The position numbers were made by a program, and so were the translations under genes. A stretch of 64,000 bases of DNA from Hasllibacter sp963833115. GTDB taxonomy: Bacteria > Pseudomonadota > Alphaproteobacteria > Rhodobacterales > Rhodobacteraceae. Under the pieces are notes generated by a model. That model made no database searches. It was not told where the DNA came from and saw nothing but the letters and a program-made list of their open reading frames with translations. The stretch is from assembly GCA_963833115.1 (NCBI GenBank), contig CAWHWS010000002.1, positions 62,001 through 126,000 of the forward strand. Direction: 5' to 3'. Below are positions 1 through 8,148 of this stretch, piece after piece (position 1 is the first letter of the stretch; every line of letters begins with the position of its first letter).

Positions 1-195
1 CTGACGCGGGCGCTGGCGGGCTCGAACGTCTACATCGCCTCCGCGGTGGTCGCGACCTATGGCGAGCAGGCGGTCGACACGTTCTACGTCAAGGACATGT
101 TCGGCCTGAAGTTCCACGCGCGCGGCCGGCAGGAGGCGCTCGAGAAGCGGGTGCGGCAGGCGATCGCCCAGGGCGCCGAGCGCGCGCGGGACTAG
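1..195 (+). CDS. glnD: GlnD, C-terminal end (partial)
   Basis: This is the last 64 residues of the bifunctional PII uridylyltransferase/uridylyl-removing enzyme. The full enzyme modifies the nitrogen-signalling PII protein in the cytoplasm according to glutamine level. What is visible is the tail of the second ACT domain, with the typical NVYIAS and VDTFYVKDMFGLK motifs, ending in a short basic/Ala-rich tail and a TAG stop. The nucleotidyltransferase and HD domains lie outside the window. murJ follows, which is the usual order in Rhodobacterales. The family assignment from the tail is firm; nothing can be said of the missing part. Confidence 0.88.
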   Translation: MTRALAGSNVYIASAVVATYGEQAVDTFYVKDMFGLKFHARGRQEALEKRVRQAIAQGAERARD

Positions 196-399
196 GCGCG
201 CCCGCGCCGTTGCCCCCGCCGCGCCGCGCGCGCATGACGGCGCCATGACGACGCCCCAGAGCCCGCTGCCCCCTACCGATCCGCCCACCGGGCCGGACGC
301 GCCCACCCAGGCGCCGGCCCCGCTCCGCCCGCGCCCGCGCCCGCGAGCCGGATCGGGCGGGCCTTCGCGACCGTCGGCCTGTGGACGCTGGCCTCGCGC

Positions 400-1878
400 G
401 TGCTGGGCTTCGCGCGCGACATCGCCATCGCCGGCGTGCTGGGCGCGGGGCCGGTGGCGGAGGCCTTCCTCGTCGCGCTGTCGCTGCCAAACATGTTCCG
501 GCGCTTCTTCGCCGAGGGCGCGTTCAACATGGCCTTCGTCCCGATGTTCGCCAAGAAGCTGGAGGACGGGGGCGACGCCCGCGCCTTCGCGCGCGATGCC
601 CTGTCCGGGCTGGCGGTCATCGTCGGCATCCTGACCGTGATCGCGGTGGTCGCCATGCCGGCGCTGGTGCTGGCGATGGCCTCGGGCTTCGCCGGGGACG
701 ACCGGCTGGCGATCGCGACCGAGTACGGGCGCATCGCGTTCCCCTACATCCTCTTCATCTCGGTCGCCGCGCTCCTGTCGGGCGTGCTGAACGCGACCGG
801 GCGCTTCGCCGTCGCGGCGGCGGCGCCGATCCTCCTGAACGTCTTCTTCCTCGCGGCGCTGTGGCTCGCGCCGCGCATCGACGTGCCGCCCGGCGACGCT
901 CTGGCCTGGGCGATCCCCGCGGCGGGCGTCGCACAGCTCGCGCTGGTCTGGCGGGCCTGCGCGCGCGCGGGGTTCGGCCTGCGGCCCGCGCGGCCGCGGA
1001 TGACGCCCGAGCTGCGCCGGCTGCTGGTCATCGCGGCCCCCGCCGCGCTCGCCGGCGGCGTGGTGCAGGTGAACCTCCTGGTCGGGCGGCAGGTCGCGAG
1101 CTTCCACGAGGGGGCGATCGCCTGGCTGTCCTACGCCGACCGCCTCTACCAGTTGCCCCTGGGCGTCGTCGGGATCGCCATCGGCGTGGTCCTCCTGCCG
1201 GACCTCTCGCGCCGGCTCCGCCTGGGGGACGCGGCGGGCTCGACCAATGCCCTGTCCCGCGCGGGGGAGTTCGCCCTGACGCTGGCGCTGCCGAGCGCGG
1301 TCGCGCTCCTGGTGATCCCGCTGCCCATCGTCTCGGGCCTGTTCGAGCGGGGCGCCTTCGGGCCGGACGATGCGGCGGCGACGGCGGCGGCGGTCGCGAT
1401 CTACGGGCTCGGCCTGCCCGCCTTCGTCCTCCAGAAGGTGTGGCAGCCGCTCTACTTCGCGCGCGAGGACACCCGCACGCCGCTGCGCTACGCCCTGATC
1501 GGGATGGCGGTGAACGCGGTCCTGGCGGTCGGGCTCTCGCGGGTGCCGGGCATCGGGTTCCTGGGCGCCGCCATCGCGACGACCGTGGCCGCCTGGGTGA
1601 TGTACTGGCTGCTGCGCCGGGGCGCGCGGGGCCTCGGCGCCGCGGCGCAGCCGGACGCGCGCTACCGCGCCCGCGCGCCGCGCATCCTGCTGGCGGCGGC
1701 GATCATGGGCGCCGTGCTCTGGCTCTTGAACCTCGCGCTCTACCCGGTCATCGCGGCCGGCCTGCGGCCCGTGGCCCTGGCGCTCCTCGTGCTGGGAGGG
1801 GCCGCGTCCTACGCCGCGATCGGCCAGCTCGTCGGCGCGTTCCGCCTGTCGGAGATCCGCGCCGGGCTTCGCCGCTAG
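400..1878 (+). CDS. murJ: Lipid II flippase MurJ (start uncertain)
   Basis: MurJ moves lipid II across the inner membrane for peptidoglycan synthesis. The protein is a multi-spanning membrane protein of about 490 residues. Family motifs are clear: SLPNMFRRFFAEGAFNMAFVP near the start, the TGRFAVAAAAPILLN loop, and the NALLSRAGEFALTLALP-like region. The start given is a GTG, but the reading frame upstream (from about 361) still encodes the expected N-terminus (TVGLWTLASRVLGF), so the true start lies further up. No ATG, GTG or TTG exists in this frame between the stop at 235 and 400; only CTG 379 or ATC 352 could serve. An ATG at 245 in another frame opens a Pro/Arg-rich stretch that could join by a one-base slip in the repeated gcccgc run near 330-345. 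It lies between glnD and the rhomboid-like gene. Confidence 0.9.
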   Translation: MLGFARDIAIAGVLGAGPVAEAFLVALSLPNMFRRFFAEGAFNMAFVPMFAKKLEDGGDARAFARDALSGLAVIVGILTVIAVVAMPALVLAMASGFAGDDRLAIATEYGRIAFPYILFISVAALLSGVLNATGRFAVAAAAPILLNVFFLAALWLAPRIDVPPGDALAWAIPAAGVAQLALVWRACARAGFGLRPARPRMTPELRRLLVIAAPAALAGGVVQVNLLVGRQVASFHEGAIAWLSYADRLYQLPLGVVGIAIGVVLLPDLSRRLRLGDAAGSTNALSRAGEFALTLALPSAVALLVIPLPIVSGLFERGAFGPDDAAATAAAVAIYGLGLPAFVLQKVWQPLYFAREDTRTPLRYALIGMAVNAVLAVGLSRVPGIGFLGAAIATTVAAWVMYWLLRRGARGLGAAAQPDARYRARAPRILLAAAIMGAVLWLLNLALYPVIAAGLRPVALALLVLGGAASYAAIGQLVGAFRLSEIRAGLRR

Positions 1879-1884
1879 CGGCCG

Positions 1885-2577
1885 TCAGCGGCGGCGCATC
1901 CGGTCGCGCAGGCGGGCCCATCCGCCGGGCGCGAGCACGAAGCTGAGCGCGAATCCGGCCGCGAAGCCGCCCAGGTCGGCTATGAAGCCGTAGCCCCCGC
2001 CGAAGAGCCCGAAGAACAGGACCTGGATCGCGACCAGGAAGCCGATGAGCTGGAACGCCCTCGCCCGCGGCTGCCCCCGCCCCGCGAGCCCGGCCCAGAG
2101 GAGGAACGTGTACGCGCCGATGAGGCCATACGCCCCGGGATAGGCCCCGATCAGGGGCGAGGGATCGGACGCCGACAGCCACCAGATCAGGGCGCCCGAG
2201 ACGGCCGAGGCGAAGAACACCCCCGCCACCGCCCAGCCGGCGAAGACCTCGCCCACGAACTTGCCCATCGCCAGCACGAAGACGAGCGCCATCGCCGCGT
2301 GCCCGAAGCCGTAATGGACGAACGGATAGGTCACGAGCCGCGCCACGTGCTCGGGCGGCAGGGCGCCACGCGCGGCCATCGCGTCCAGCACCGCCTGGAA
2401 GACGCCGTGGTCCTCGATCGCCGCGACGCGCCAGCCGACGCCGCGCGCCCCGCCCAGCAGGCCCCGCTCCGCCAGGGTGAGCACGACCTCCACCCCCCCG
2501 ACGAGGAGCGCGAGCGCCGCCACCACGGGCGGCAGCGCGTTGATCGGCGAGGCGTCGCGCCCGCTCCGGTCGTCCAT
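1885..2577 (-). CDS. Rhomboid-family membrane protein without catalytic residues
   Basis: This 230-residue inner-membrane protein has six or so hydrophobic segments and the overall rhomboid pattern: YPFVHYGFGHAAMAL in the first half, then a Gly-rich segment where the catalytic serine should be, then a GGF.AGF segment. The serine motif (GxSG) reads GAYPGAYG, so the serine is absent. The catalytic histidine before LGGF is replaced by aspartate (ADLGGF). It should therefore not be an active serine protease and may bind or retain membrane proteins, as known rhomboid pseudoproteases do; that role is inference. It is convergent with murJ and divergent from trpS; start ATG at 2577. Confidence 0.8.
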   Translation of the reverse strand: MDDRSGRDASPINALPPVVAALALLVGGVEVVLTLAERGLLGGARGVGWRVAAIEDHGVFQAVLDAMAARGALPPEHVARLVTYPFVHYGFGHAAMALVFVLAMGKFVGEVFAGWAVAGVFFASAVSGALIWWLSASDPSPLIGAYPGAYGLIGAYTFLLWAGLAGRGQPRARAFQLIGFLVAIQVLFFGLFGGGYGFIADLGGFAAGFALSFVLAPGGWARLRDRMRRR

Positions 2578-2652
2578 GCCCTGCTCCCGTTGCGGCCTCG
2601 GCGCGGCCGGGCTACGCCCCCGCCCGTCCGACCGCCAGCCCGGGATGCCCAG

Positions 2653-3672
2653 ATGACCGCCTTCGCCCCCCGCGTCTTCTCCGGAATGCAGCCCTCGGGG
2701 GACCTGCACCTGGGCAACTACCTCGGCGCGATGAAGCGCTGGGTGCAGATGCAGGACGCCGGCACCCATGAGACGATCTACTGCATGGTCGACCTGCACG
2801 CGCTCACCGTCTGGCAGGATCCGGCCGCCCTCGCCCGCGGCACCCGCGAGCTCGCGGCGGGCTACCTCGCCGCCGGGATCGACCCCGAGCGCTCGGTGCT
2901 GATCGCCCAGAGCCACGTGCCCGAGCACGCGCAACTGGCGTGGATCTTCAACTGCGTGGCACGGATGGGCTGGATGGGGCGCATGACGCAGTGGAAGGAC
3001 AAGGCCGGCAAGAACGCCGAGGCCGCGAGCCTGGGCCTCTTCGCCTACCCGGCGCTGATGGCCGCGGACATCATGATCTACCACGCGACGCACGTGCCCG
3101 TGGGTGAGGACCAGAAGCAGCATCTCGAGCTCACGCGCGACGTGGCGGCGAAGTTCAACCACGACTACGGGGTCGAGTTCTTCCCGATCGTCGAGCCCGT
3201 GATCGAGGGGCCGGCGACGCGGGTGATGTCCCTGCGCGACGGGGCGCGGAAGATGTCGAAATCGGACCCCTCGGGCGCGAGCCGCATCGATATGACCGAC
3301 GACGCGGACGCCATCGCCACGAAGTTCCGCCGCGCCAGGACGGACGCCGAGCCGCTCCCGTCGGAGGTCGCCGGCCTGTCGGGCCGGCCCGCGGCCGCCA
3401 ACCTCGTGGGCATCTACGCGGCCCTCGCGGACATCGCCCCGGACGACGTGCTGCGGCAGCACGGGGGCGCGCAGTGGAGCGCGTTCAAGCCCGCCCTGGC
3501 CGAGCTCGCGGTGTCGAAGCTCGCCCCGATCGGCGCCGGGATGGGCCGCCTGATGGACGATCCGGCCGAGATCGACCGCATCCTGGCGCGCGGCGCGGAG
3601 CGGGCCCGCGAGATCGCCGCACCGATCCTGGCGCGCACATACGAGATCGTCGGGATGGCGCCGAGGAGCTGA
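2653..3672 (+). CDS. trpS: Tryptophanyl-tRNA synthetase
   Basis: This enzyme charges tRNA-Trp with tryptophan in the cytoplasm. The 339-residue length is normal for bacterial TrpRS. The class I signatures are present: the HIGH-like motif in SGDLHLGNYLG (about residues 14-23) and KMSKS at about residue 200. The GEDQKQHLELTRD segment is also typical. ATG 2653 is chosen because the conserved VFSGMQPSG motif begins only a few residues later. The longer open frame upstream runs antisense to the rhomboid-like gene and is not coding. It sits in the usual murJ-rhomboid-trpS cluster. Confidence 0.95.
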   Translation: MTAFAPRVFSGMQPSGDLHLGNYLGAMKRWVQMQDAGTHETIYCMVDLHALTVWQDPAALARGTRELAAGYLAAGIDPERSVLIAQSHVPEHAQLAWIFNCVARMGWMGRMTQWKDKAGKNAEAASLGLFAYPALMAADIMIYHATHVPVGEDQKQHLELTRDVAAKFNHDYGVEFFPIVEPVIEGPATRVMSLRDGARKMSKSDPSGASRIDMTDDADAIATKFRRARTDAEPLPSEVAGLSGRPAAANLVGIYAALADIAPDDVLRQHGGAQWSAFKPALAELAVSKLAPIGAGMGRLMDDPAEIDRILARGAERAREIAAPILARTYEIVGMAPRS

Positions 3673-3764
3673 CCGGCCGCGCGGCGCTCCGCGGCGGGAA
3701 CGTCGAGCACTCAGCGGACGGGCGGCACCATGACCCGGGCCGCCGGCGCCCTAAATCCTAAAGC

Positions 3765-4421
3765 ATGCTCGACGACGCCGACATCGCCACCCTCTTCGCC
3801 CGTCTGCGCGGCGCGATGCCGGACGTGGCGCCGCCGAAGGCCAAGACCGGGCGCGATCCGTTCCGCGCCGTCGTCTCGTGCATGCTCAGCGCGCAGAGCC
3901 TGGACCGGAACACCGAGGCCGCGTCGACGGCGCTCTTCGACCTGGCGGACACGCCCGCGGGGATCCTCGCCCTGGACGACGAGGCGATCACGGCCGCGAT
4001 CCGGCCCTGCGGGCTCTACAACGTGAAGTGCCGCAACCTGCGCAAGATGTGCGCGTTCCTTCTGGAGGAGTTGGACGGCGCCGTGCCGACGGATCGCGCG
4101 GGGCTGATGTCCCTGCCGGGCGTGGGCCGCAAATGCGCCGACATCGTCCTGCACTTCACCTATGGGCATGACGTCGTCGCGGTCGACACGCATGTGCACC
4201 GGGTGTGCAACCGGACCGGCCTCGCCGCCGGGACGACCGAGGCGAAGACCGCCGAATCGCTCGAGCCGCGGCTGCCGGCGGACGCGGCGCGCGACGGGCA
4301 CGTCCTCCTGCTGGCGCACGGCAAGCGCGTGTGCCGGGCGCGCTCGCCGCGCTGCGCGGACTGCCAGATCGCCGATCTGTGCGAGGCACGCCTCGAAGGG
4401 CGCGTGACCCCGGCACGGTGA
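3765..4421 (+). CDS. nth: Endonuclease III-family DNA glycosylase
   Basis: This is a base-excision repair enzyme that removes oxidised pyrimidines and nicks the abasic site. The 218-residue protein has the helix-hairpin-helix LPGVGRKCAD with the catalytic lysine, and the catalytic aspartate in VAVDTHVHRVCNR. The C-terminal iron-sulfur loop is C-x6-C-x2-C-x5-C (CRARSPRC, CADC, then C). It opens with a longer N-terminal region containing a PKAKTGRDPF segment. Some Rhodobacterales carry more than one Nth-type protein, so this may be a paralogue rather than the sole Nth. It stands alone, about 90 bases after trpS. Confidence 0.88.
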   Translation: MLDDADIATLFARLRGAMPDVAPPKAKTGRDPFRAVVSCMLSAQSLDRNTEAASTALFDLADTPAGILALDDEAITAAIRPCGLYNVKCRNLRKMCAFLLEELDGAVPTDRAGLMSLPGVGRKCADIVLHFTYGHDVVAVDTHVHRVCNRTGLAAGTTEAKTAESLEPRLPADAARDGHVLLLAHGKRVCRARSPRCADCQIADLCEARLEGRVTPAR

Positions 4422-4433
4422 GGCCCGGATCGG

Positions 4434-4471
4434 CCGGCATGTCGCGCGCGCGCCGGCATGTCGCGCGCGCG
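4434..4471. repeat. Perfect 19-bp tandem duplication
   Basis: Two identical 19-base copies (ccggcatgtcgcgcgcgcg) lie head to tail at 4434-4452 and 4453-4471, just after the endonuclease III gene. A third partial match (catgccgccc) follows. There is no coding potential. It may be a local slippage duplication. Confidence 0.9.
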
Positions 4472-4545
4472 TCATGCCGCCCGGATAGGCCCGCCGTGCC
4501 GATAGCCTTCCCCGCGCCGGCACCCGCGACCGCGGCCTCCCGCCT

Positions 4546-4618
4546 CCCCGCCGGGGGGCCGCACCCCCGGCGGGGGCCGCACCCCGGCGGGGGCCACGCC
4601 CCCCGGCGGGAGCCGCGC
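4546..4618. repeat. Imperfect GC-rich tandem repeat (about 4 copies)
   Basis: About four imperfect copies of a 17-19 base unit of the form ccccggcgggggccgca fill the space ahead of the aminotransferase gene. Each unit is itself an inverted pair (cccc-ggcggggg), so the transcript could form a run of small hairpins. The function is unknown. The 4422-4696 gap holds only these two repeat tracts and the ribosome-binding site of the next gene. Confidence 0.75.
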
Positions 4619-4696
4619 CGCAGGTCACCGGCGCGGAAAAGGGTCTGGACCCCTGACCTATCCGCCGCCATCGTCCGCCACGGGAGGATCCGAACC

Positions 4697-5560
4697 ATGG
4701 CGACCGGCACAGACATCCGAACCTGGCACGATGGCGCCTGGCACGACGGCGACGTGGCCGTCATGCGCGCCGCCGATCACGGCGCCTGGCTCGGCAGCAC
4801 CGTCTTCGACGGCGCGCGCCGCTTCGAGGGGGTGACCCCCGACCTCAGCGCCCATTGCGCGCGCCTCAACCGCAGCGCCGAGGCGTTGATGATCACCCCG
4901 ACCATGACCCCCGAGCGCATGGTCGAGATCGCGGAGGAGGGCCTGGCCCGCCTGCCGAAGGACGCCGCCGTCTACGTCCGGCCGATGTACTGGGCGCTCG
5001 ACGGGGGCGACCTGGGCGTGAACCCCGCGCCCGGGGCCACCGGCTTCGCCATGTGCCTGGAGACGATCCCGATGCCCGCGGCCGCCGCGTCCACCACGCT
5101 CACGCGCACGCGCTTCCGCCGTCCGGTCCTCGAATCGTCGGTGACGAACGCCAAGGCCGGCTGCCTCTATCCGAACAACGCGCGCATGCTCGTGGAGGCG
5201 CGCTCCAAGGGGTTCGGCAACGCCCTGGCGGCGGACGCGATGGGCAACGTCGCCGAGAGCGCCACCGCCAACGTCTTCGTCGTCCGGGACGGCGAGGTCC
5301 TGACCCCGGTGCCCAACGGCACCTTCCTGGCCGGCATCACGCGGGCGCGGATCATGGCCCTCCTGCGCGCGGACGGGGTCGCGGTGCGCGAGGCGGTCCT
5401 GACCTTCGAGGACGTGGAGGCCGCGGACGAGGTGTTCCTGACGGGCAACTTCTCCAAGGTCACGCCGGCGACCGCCTTCGACGACCGCTCCTATCAGCAC
5501 GGCCCCCTCGCCCGCCGCGCCCGCGAGCTCTACTGGGACTGGGCGCTCTCGGGCGGCTGA
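4697..5560 (+). CDS. ilvE: Branched-chain amino acid aminotransferase (class IV)
   Basis: This PLP enzyme is predicted to transfer amino groups between 2-oxoglutarate and branched-chain 2-oxo acids. The 287-residue protein shows the fold-type IV pattern: GSTVFDGARRFEG near the N-terminus, the PLP-lysine region TNAKAGCLYPNNARML, and the phosphate-cup motifs VAESATANVFVV and NGTFLAGITRARI. The short form matches Rhodobacterales proteins annotated as IlvE; a D-amino-acid or aminodeoxychorismate-lyase activity cannot be excluded from sequence alone. ATG 4697 is preceded by gggagga at about 4683. It is monocistronic. Confidence 0.85.
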   Translation: MATGTDIRTWHDGAWHDGDVAVMRAADHGAWLGSTVFDGARRFEGVTPDLSAHCARLNRSAEALMITPTMTPERMVEIAEEGLARLPKDAAVYVRPMYWALDGGDLGVNPAPGATGFAMCLETIPMPAAAASTTLTRTRFRRPVLESSVTNAKAGCLYPNNARMLVEARSKGFGNALAADAMGNVAESATANVFVVRDGEVLTPVPNGTFLAGITRARIMALLRADGVAVREAVLTFEDVEAADEVFLTGNFSKVTPATAFDDRSYQHGPLARRARELYWDWALSGG

Positions 5561-5624
5561 GGCGCCGCGCGGCGCATTGCCCCGGCCCGCAGGCCGCGCG
5601 ACACTCCCCGGCGGAGGGCCCCCG

Positions 5625-6080
5625 ATGCGCAAGTTCCTCGTCATCCTCGACGACAGCCGCGAATGCCTGAACGCGATGCGCTTCGCCGCCATGCGCGCCG
5701 CGCGGACCGGCGGCGCGGTGGAGATCCTGTCCATCGTCCCGCCGGACGAGTTCAACCACTGGATCGGCGTCGGCGAGGTCATGCGCGAGGAGGCCCGCGA
5801 GCGCATCCACGCCCATTTCGACGTCTTCGCCAAATGGATGCGCGACCGGCAGGGGGTCGACCCGCACCTCGTGATCCGCGAGGGCGAGCCGCTCGACGAG
5901 ATCCTGGCCCAGGTCCGCGAGGACCCCGAGATCGGCGTCCTGGTCCTTGGCGCCGCCTCCGGCCGCGGCGGCCCAGGCCCCCTCGTCACCGCCCTCACGC
6001 GGCAGGCGGCGTCCCTGCCGATGCCGATCACCATCGTGCCCGGAGAGATGTCCAAGGAGCAGCTCGAGGCCGTCACATAG
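5625..6080 (+). CDS. Universal stress protein UspA family
   Basis: This cytoplasmic protein of 151 residues has a single Usp domain. It starts with the KFLVILDDSRECLNAMRFA strand-helix and ends with VLVLGAASGRGGPGPLVTAL and MPITIVPG, the usual nucleotide-binding region, here in a variant form (GAASGRGGPGP instead of the G-2x-G-9x-G(S/T) spacing). Such proteins modulate stress survival; the target is not predictable. ATG 5625 follows a ggcggaggg ribosome-binding site. A TTGCCC box 17 bases upstream of gacact (5577-5605) could be its promoter. Confidence 0.88.
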   Translation: MRKFLVILDDSRECLNAMRFAAMRAARTGGAVEILSIVPPDEFNHWIGVGEVMREEARERIHAHFDVFAKWMRDRQGVDPHLVIREGEPLDEILAQVREDPEIGVLVLGAASGRGGPGPLVTALTRQAASLPMPITIVPGEMSKEQLEAVT

Positions 6081-6087
6081 GCGCGTC

Positions 6088-6116
6088 TTGACCCGGCGCC
6101 CCCCGGCTCCCCATAT
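6088..6116 (+). promoter_or_regulatory. Candidate housekeeping promoter for the Nfu gene
   Basis: A TTGACC box at 6088-6093 is separated by 17 bases from CCATAT at 6111-6116. This fits the alphaproteobacterial sigma-70 pattern. Transcription would start about 6123, just ahead of an aggaggg ribosome-binding site and ATG 6141. Confidence 0.5.
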
Positions 6117-6140
6117 CTGGCGTGCCAGGAGGGCGCGCCC

Positions 6141-6701
6141 ATGTTCATCCAGACCGAATCGACCCCCAACCCCGCCACGCTCAAGTTCCTGCCGGGACAG
6201 GCCGTGCTGGAGACCGGCACAGCCGACTTCCCCACGCGCGAGGCCGCCGCCGGCGCGCCCCTGCCCGAGCGGCTCTTCGCCGTGGACGGGGTGACGGGCG
6301 TGTTCCTCGGCACCGACTTCGTGACGGTGACCAAGGCGGACGGGGCCGATTGGGACCACCTCAAGCCCGCGCTCCTCGGCGCGATCATGGAACACGCCCA
6401 ATCCGGAGCGCCCGCCCTCGGCGGCGGCGAGGCGGCGGGCGGCCATGCCGAGCACACCGGCGAGGATGCGGAGATCGTGGGCCAGATCGTCGAGCTCCTC
6501 GACACGCGCGTGCGCCCCGCCGTCGCGCAGGACGGCGGCGACATCACCTTCCACGGCTTCGACCGCGGCGTCGTCTACCTGCACATGCAGGGCGCCTGCG
6601 CCGGCTGCCCCTCCTCGACCCTGACGCTCAAGATGGGGATCGAGAACCTGCTGCGCCACTACATCCCCGAGGTCATCGAGGTCCGCCCCGTCGCCGCCTG
6701 A
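6141..6701 (+). CDS. NifU-family Fe-S cluster carrier (Nfu1/NfuA type)
   Basis: This scaffold/carrier protein delivers Fe-S clusters to client enzymes in the cytoplasm. In its 186 residues, an N-terminal Nfu_N domain (FIQTESTPNPATLKFLPG, ending about residue 90) is joined by an Ala/Gly/His linker to the C-terminal NifU domain. The latter carries RPAVAQDGGDI and the cluster-binding CAGC followed by PSSTLTLK. A strong aggaggg ribosome-binding site precedes ATG 6141. The succinate dehydrogenase and endonuclease III encoded elsewhere in this window are plausible clients, by inference only. Confidence 0.93.
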   Translation: MFIQTESTPNPATLKFLPGQAVLETGTADFPTREAAAGAPLPERLFAVDGVTGVFLGTDFVTVTKADGADWDHLKPALLGAIMEHAQSGAPALGGGEAAGGHAEHTGEDAEIVGQIVELLDTRVRPAVAQDGGDITFHGFDRGVVYLHMQGACAGCPSSTLTLKMGIENLLRHYIPEVIEVRPVAA

Positions 6702-6746
6702 CGGCCCGAGGCGGGGCCGGCGGTCCGAACCGAACCCGAGGCGTCC

Positions 6747-7037
6747 ATGTCCGACGAGAAGGTCGAGGTCCTCAACCCCGCGAGCCCCGATCGGCCCGTC
6801 CGGTTGGACGCGGCCCGCGTGCGCGCCGTGCGCGCCGCCATCCTGGCCGCCCTGCCCGCCGCACCGCCCGGCGCCACCTTCGCCGAGCTGAAGGCCGCCG
6901 TGATCGCGGCCGAGCCCGAGGCGTTCCCCGGCGGCGAGAAGGCCGGATGGTGGACCAAGACGGTGCAGCTCGACCTCGAGGCCCGGGGCGAGATGGCGCG
7001 GCAGGCCTCCCGGCCGCTCCGCTTCCACCGCGCGTGA
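6747..7037 (+). CDS. Small conserved protein (DUF6958-like)
   Basis: This is a 96-residue soluble protein with no signal or membrane segment. It contains a compact winged-helix-like stretch (FAELKAAVIAAEPEAFPGGEKAGWW) followed by TVQLDLEARGEM and LRFHR. From memory this resembles the small DUF6958 family of conserved proteins; its function is unknown. Its TGA stop overlaps the GTG start of tsaB by three bases, so the two are translationally coupled. Confidence 0.7.
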   Translation: MSDEKVEVLNPASPDRPVRLDAARVRAVRAAILAALPAAPPGATFAELKAAVIAAEPEAFPGGEKAGWWTKTVQLDLEARGEMARQASRPLRFHRA

Positions 7038-7585
7038 TCCTGGGCTTCGACACGTCGGGTCCGCATTGCGCGGCGGCCCTCCTGGACGGCGGCCGCATCG
7101 CGGTGGGCCGGCTCGAGCCCATGGCACGCGGGCAGGCCGAGCGCCTGATGCCGATGCTGGAGGAGGTGCTGGCCGAGGCCGGGATCGCCTGGACGGACCT
7201 CGCCGCGATCGGCGTCGGCACCGGGCCCGGCAACTTCACGGGCATCCGCATCGGCGTCTCGGCGGCGCGCGGCCTGGCCATGTCCCTGCGCATCCCCGCC
7301 GTCGGCGTCACGTCGACGGACGCCCTCCTCCTGGACGCGCGGCCCGGCGCGATGGCCGCGATCCCGGCGCCGAGGGGGCAGGCTTACACCGCCCGCTCGG
7401 GCGAGGCGCCGGCCCTTCGGACGGGGGGCGCCCCGGACGGCGCGATCCTGGCGCCGCCGGGGGCCAACCCGGCCGTCGCCATCGCCCGGATCGCCGCATC
7501 GCGCCCGCCCGGCCCGGCGCCCGCGCCGACCTACGCCCGCGCGCCAGGCGCCGCCGCGGCCCGGCCGGTGCCGCCGGCGGCGTGA
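7034..7585 (+). CDS. tsaB: tRNA threonylcarbamoyladenosine protein TsaB
   Basis: TsaB is the non-catalytic partner of TsaD in making the t6A modification of ANN-decoding tRNAs. The 183-residue protein begins ILGFDTSGPHCAAALLDGG and contains GVGTGPGNFTGIRIGVSAARGLA, the ASKHA-fold signature of TsaB. It is shorter than the E. coli protein, as is usual in alphaproteobacteria. The start is GTG 7034, overlapping the preceding stop. The TGA stop overlaps a GTG of the next gene, the classic tsaB-rimI pair. Confidence 0.9.
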   Translation: MILGFDTSGPHCAAALLDGGRIAVGRLEPMARGQAERLMPMLEEVLAEAGIAWTDLAAIGVGTGPGNFTGIRIGVSAARGLAMSLRIPAVGVTSTDALLLDARPGAMAAIPAPRGQAYTARSGEAPALRTGGAPDGAILAPPGANPAVAIARIAASRPPGPAPAPTYARAPGAAAARPVPPAA

Positions 7586-7587
7586 GG

Positions 7588-8004
7588 ATGGACGAGATGG
7601 CCGCGCTCCACGCCGCGGCCTTCGACGGCGCCGCGCCCCCGCCCTGGAGCGCCGGCGAGATCGCGGGCGCGCTCCTGGGCACGGGGGCCTTCGCGGTGAC
7701 CCGGCCGGGCGCGGGGTTCGCGATCTGGCGCGCCGTGGCCGGGGAGGGCGAGCTCCTGACGCTCGCGGTCGCGCCCGCGGCGCGGCGCCTGGGGCATGGC
7801 GGGGCGCTCCTGTCCGAAGGGGAGGCGCGGGCGCGCGCGGCCGGCGCGGCGCGCGCGGTCCTGGAGGTCGCGGAGGACAACGCCCCCGCGCGCGCCCTCT
7901 ACGCCGCCGCCGGATGGCGGCCGGCCGGCCGGCGCGCGAGCTACTACCGCCTTCCGGACGGGACGCGCACGGACGCGCTCGTCCTCGCCAAGACATTGGG
8001 CTGA
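7588..8004 (+). CDS. rimI: Ribosomal-protein-alanine N-acetyltransferase RimI (GNAT)
   Basis: This is a GNAT acetyltransferase of 138 residues. Visible are the central strand LLTLAVAPAARRLGHGGALL (acetyl-CoA binding R-x-x-G-x-G/A type loop) and AVLEVAEDNAPARALYAAAGW, both typical of RimI. It is expected to acetylate the N-terminus of ribosomal protein S18. It is coupled to tsaB, which supports the RimI call over a generic GNAT. ATG 7588 is chosen; the overlapping GTG 7582 adds only two residues. Confidence 0.82.
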   Translation: MDEMAALHAAAFDGAAPPPWSAGEIAGALLGTGAFAVTRPGAGFAIWRAVAGEGELLTLAVAPAARRLGHGGALLSEGEARARAAGAARAVLEVAEDNAPARALYAAAGWRPAGRRASYYRLPDGTRTDALVLAKTLG

Positions 8005-8041
8005 CGCGCTCCCGGCCACGGTGTCCGCCGGGGGAATCCGC

Positions 8042-8070
8042 TTGACCCCCCCGGCGGCGCGCGCCCTTAT
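8042..8070 (+). promoter_or_regulatory. Candidate promoter of the BMP transporter operon
   Basis: TTGACC at 8042-8047 and CCTTAT at 8065-8070 are spaced by 17 bases, the same arrangement as at 6088. The predicted start is near 8077, giving a leader of about 70 bases before ATG 8149. Confidence 0.45.
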
Positions 8071-8148
8071 CGGCCGATGATCCGAAAGAGATCCAACGCA
8101 GATCCGGGGCCAGCGCCCACCGCGCGCCCCGTGCCAACGGAGAACAGC

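Noticed and set aside
381..1946. Long plus-strand open frame of 521 codons over murJ
   Set aside because: Arg/Gly/Ala-rich product without motifs; shadow of murJ in a GC-rich genome.
2578..3462. Upstream extension of the rhomboid-like frame across trpS
   Set aside because: Antisense to trpS with low-complexity composition; the real start is ATG 2577.
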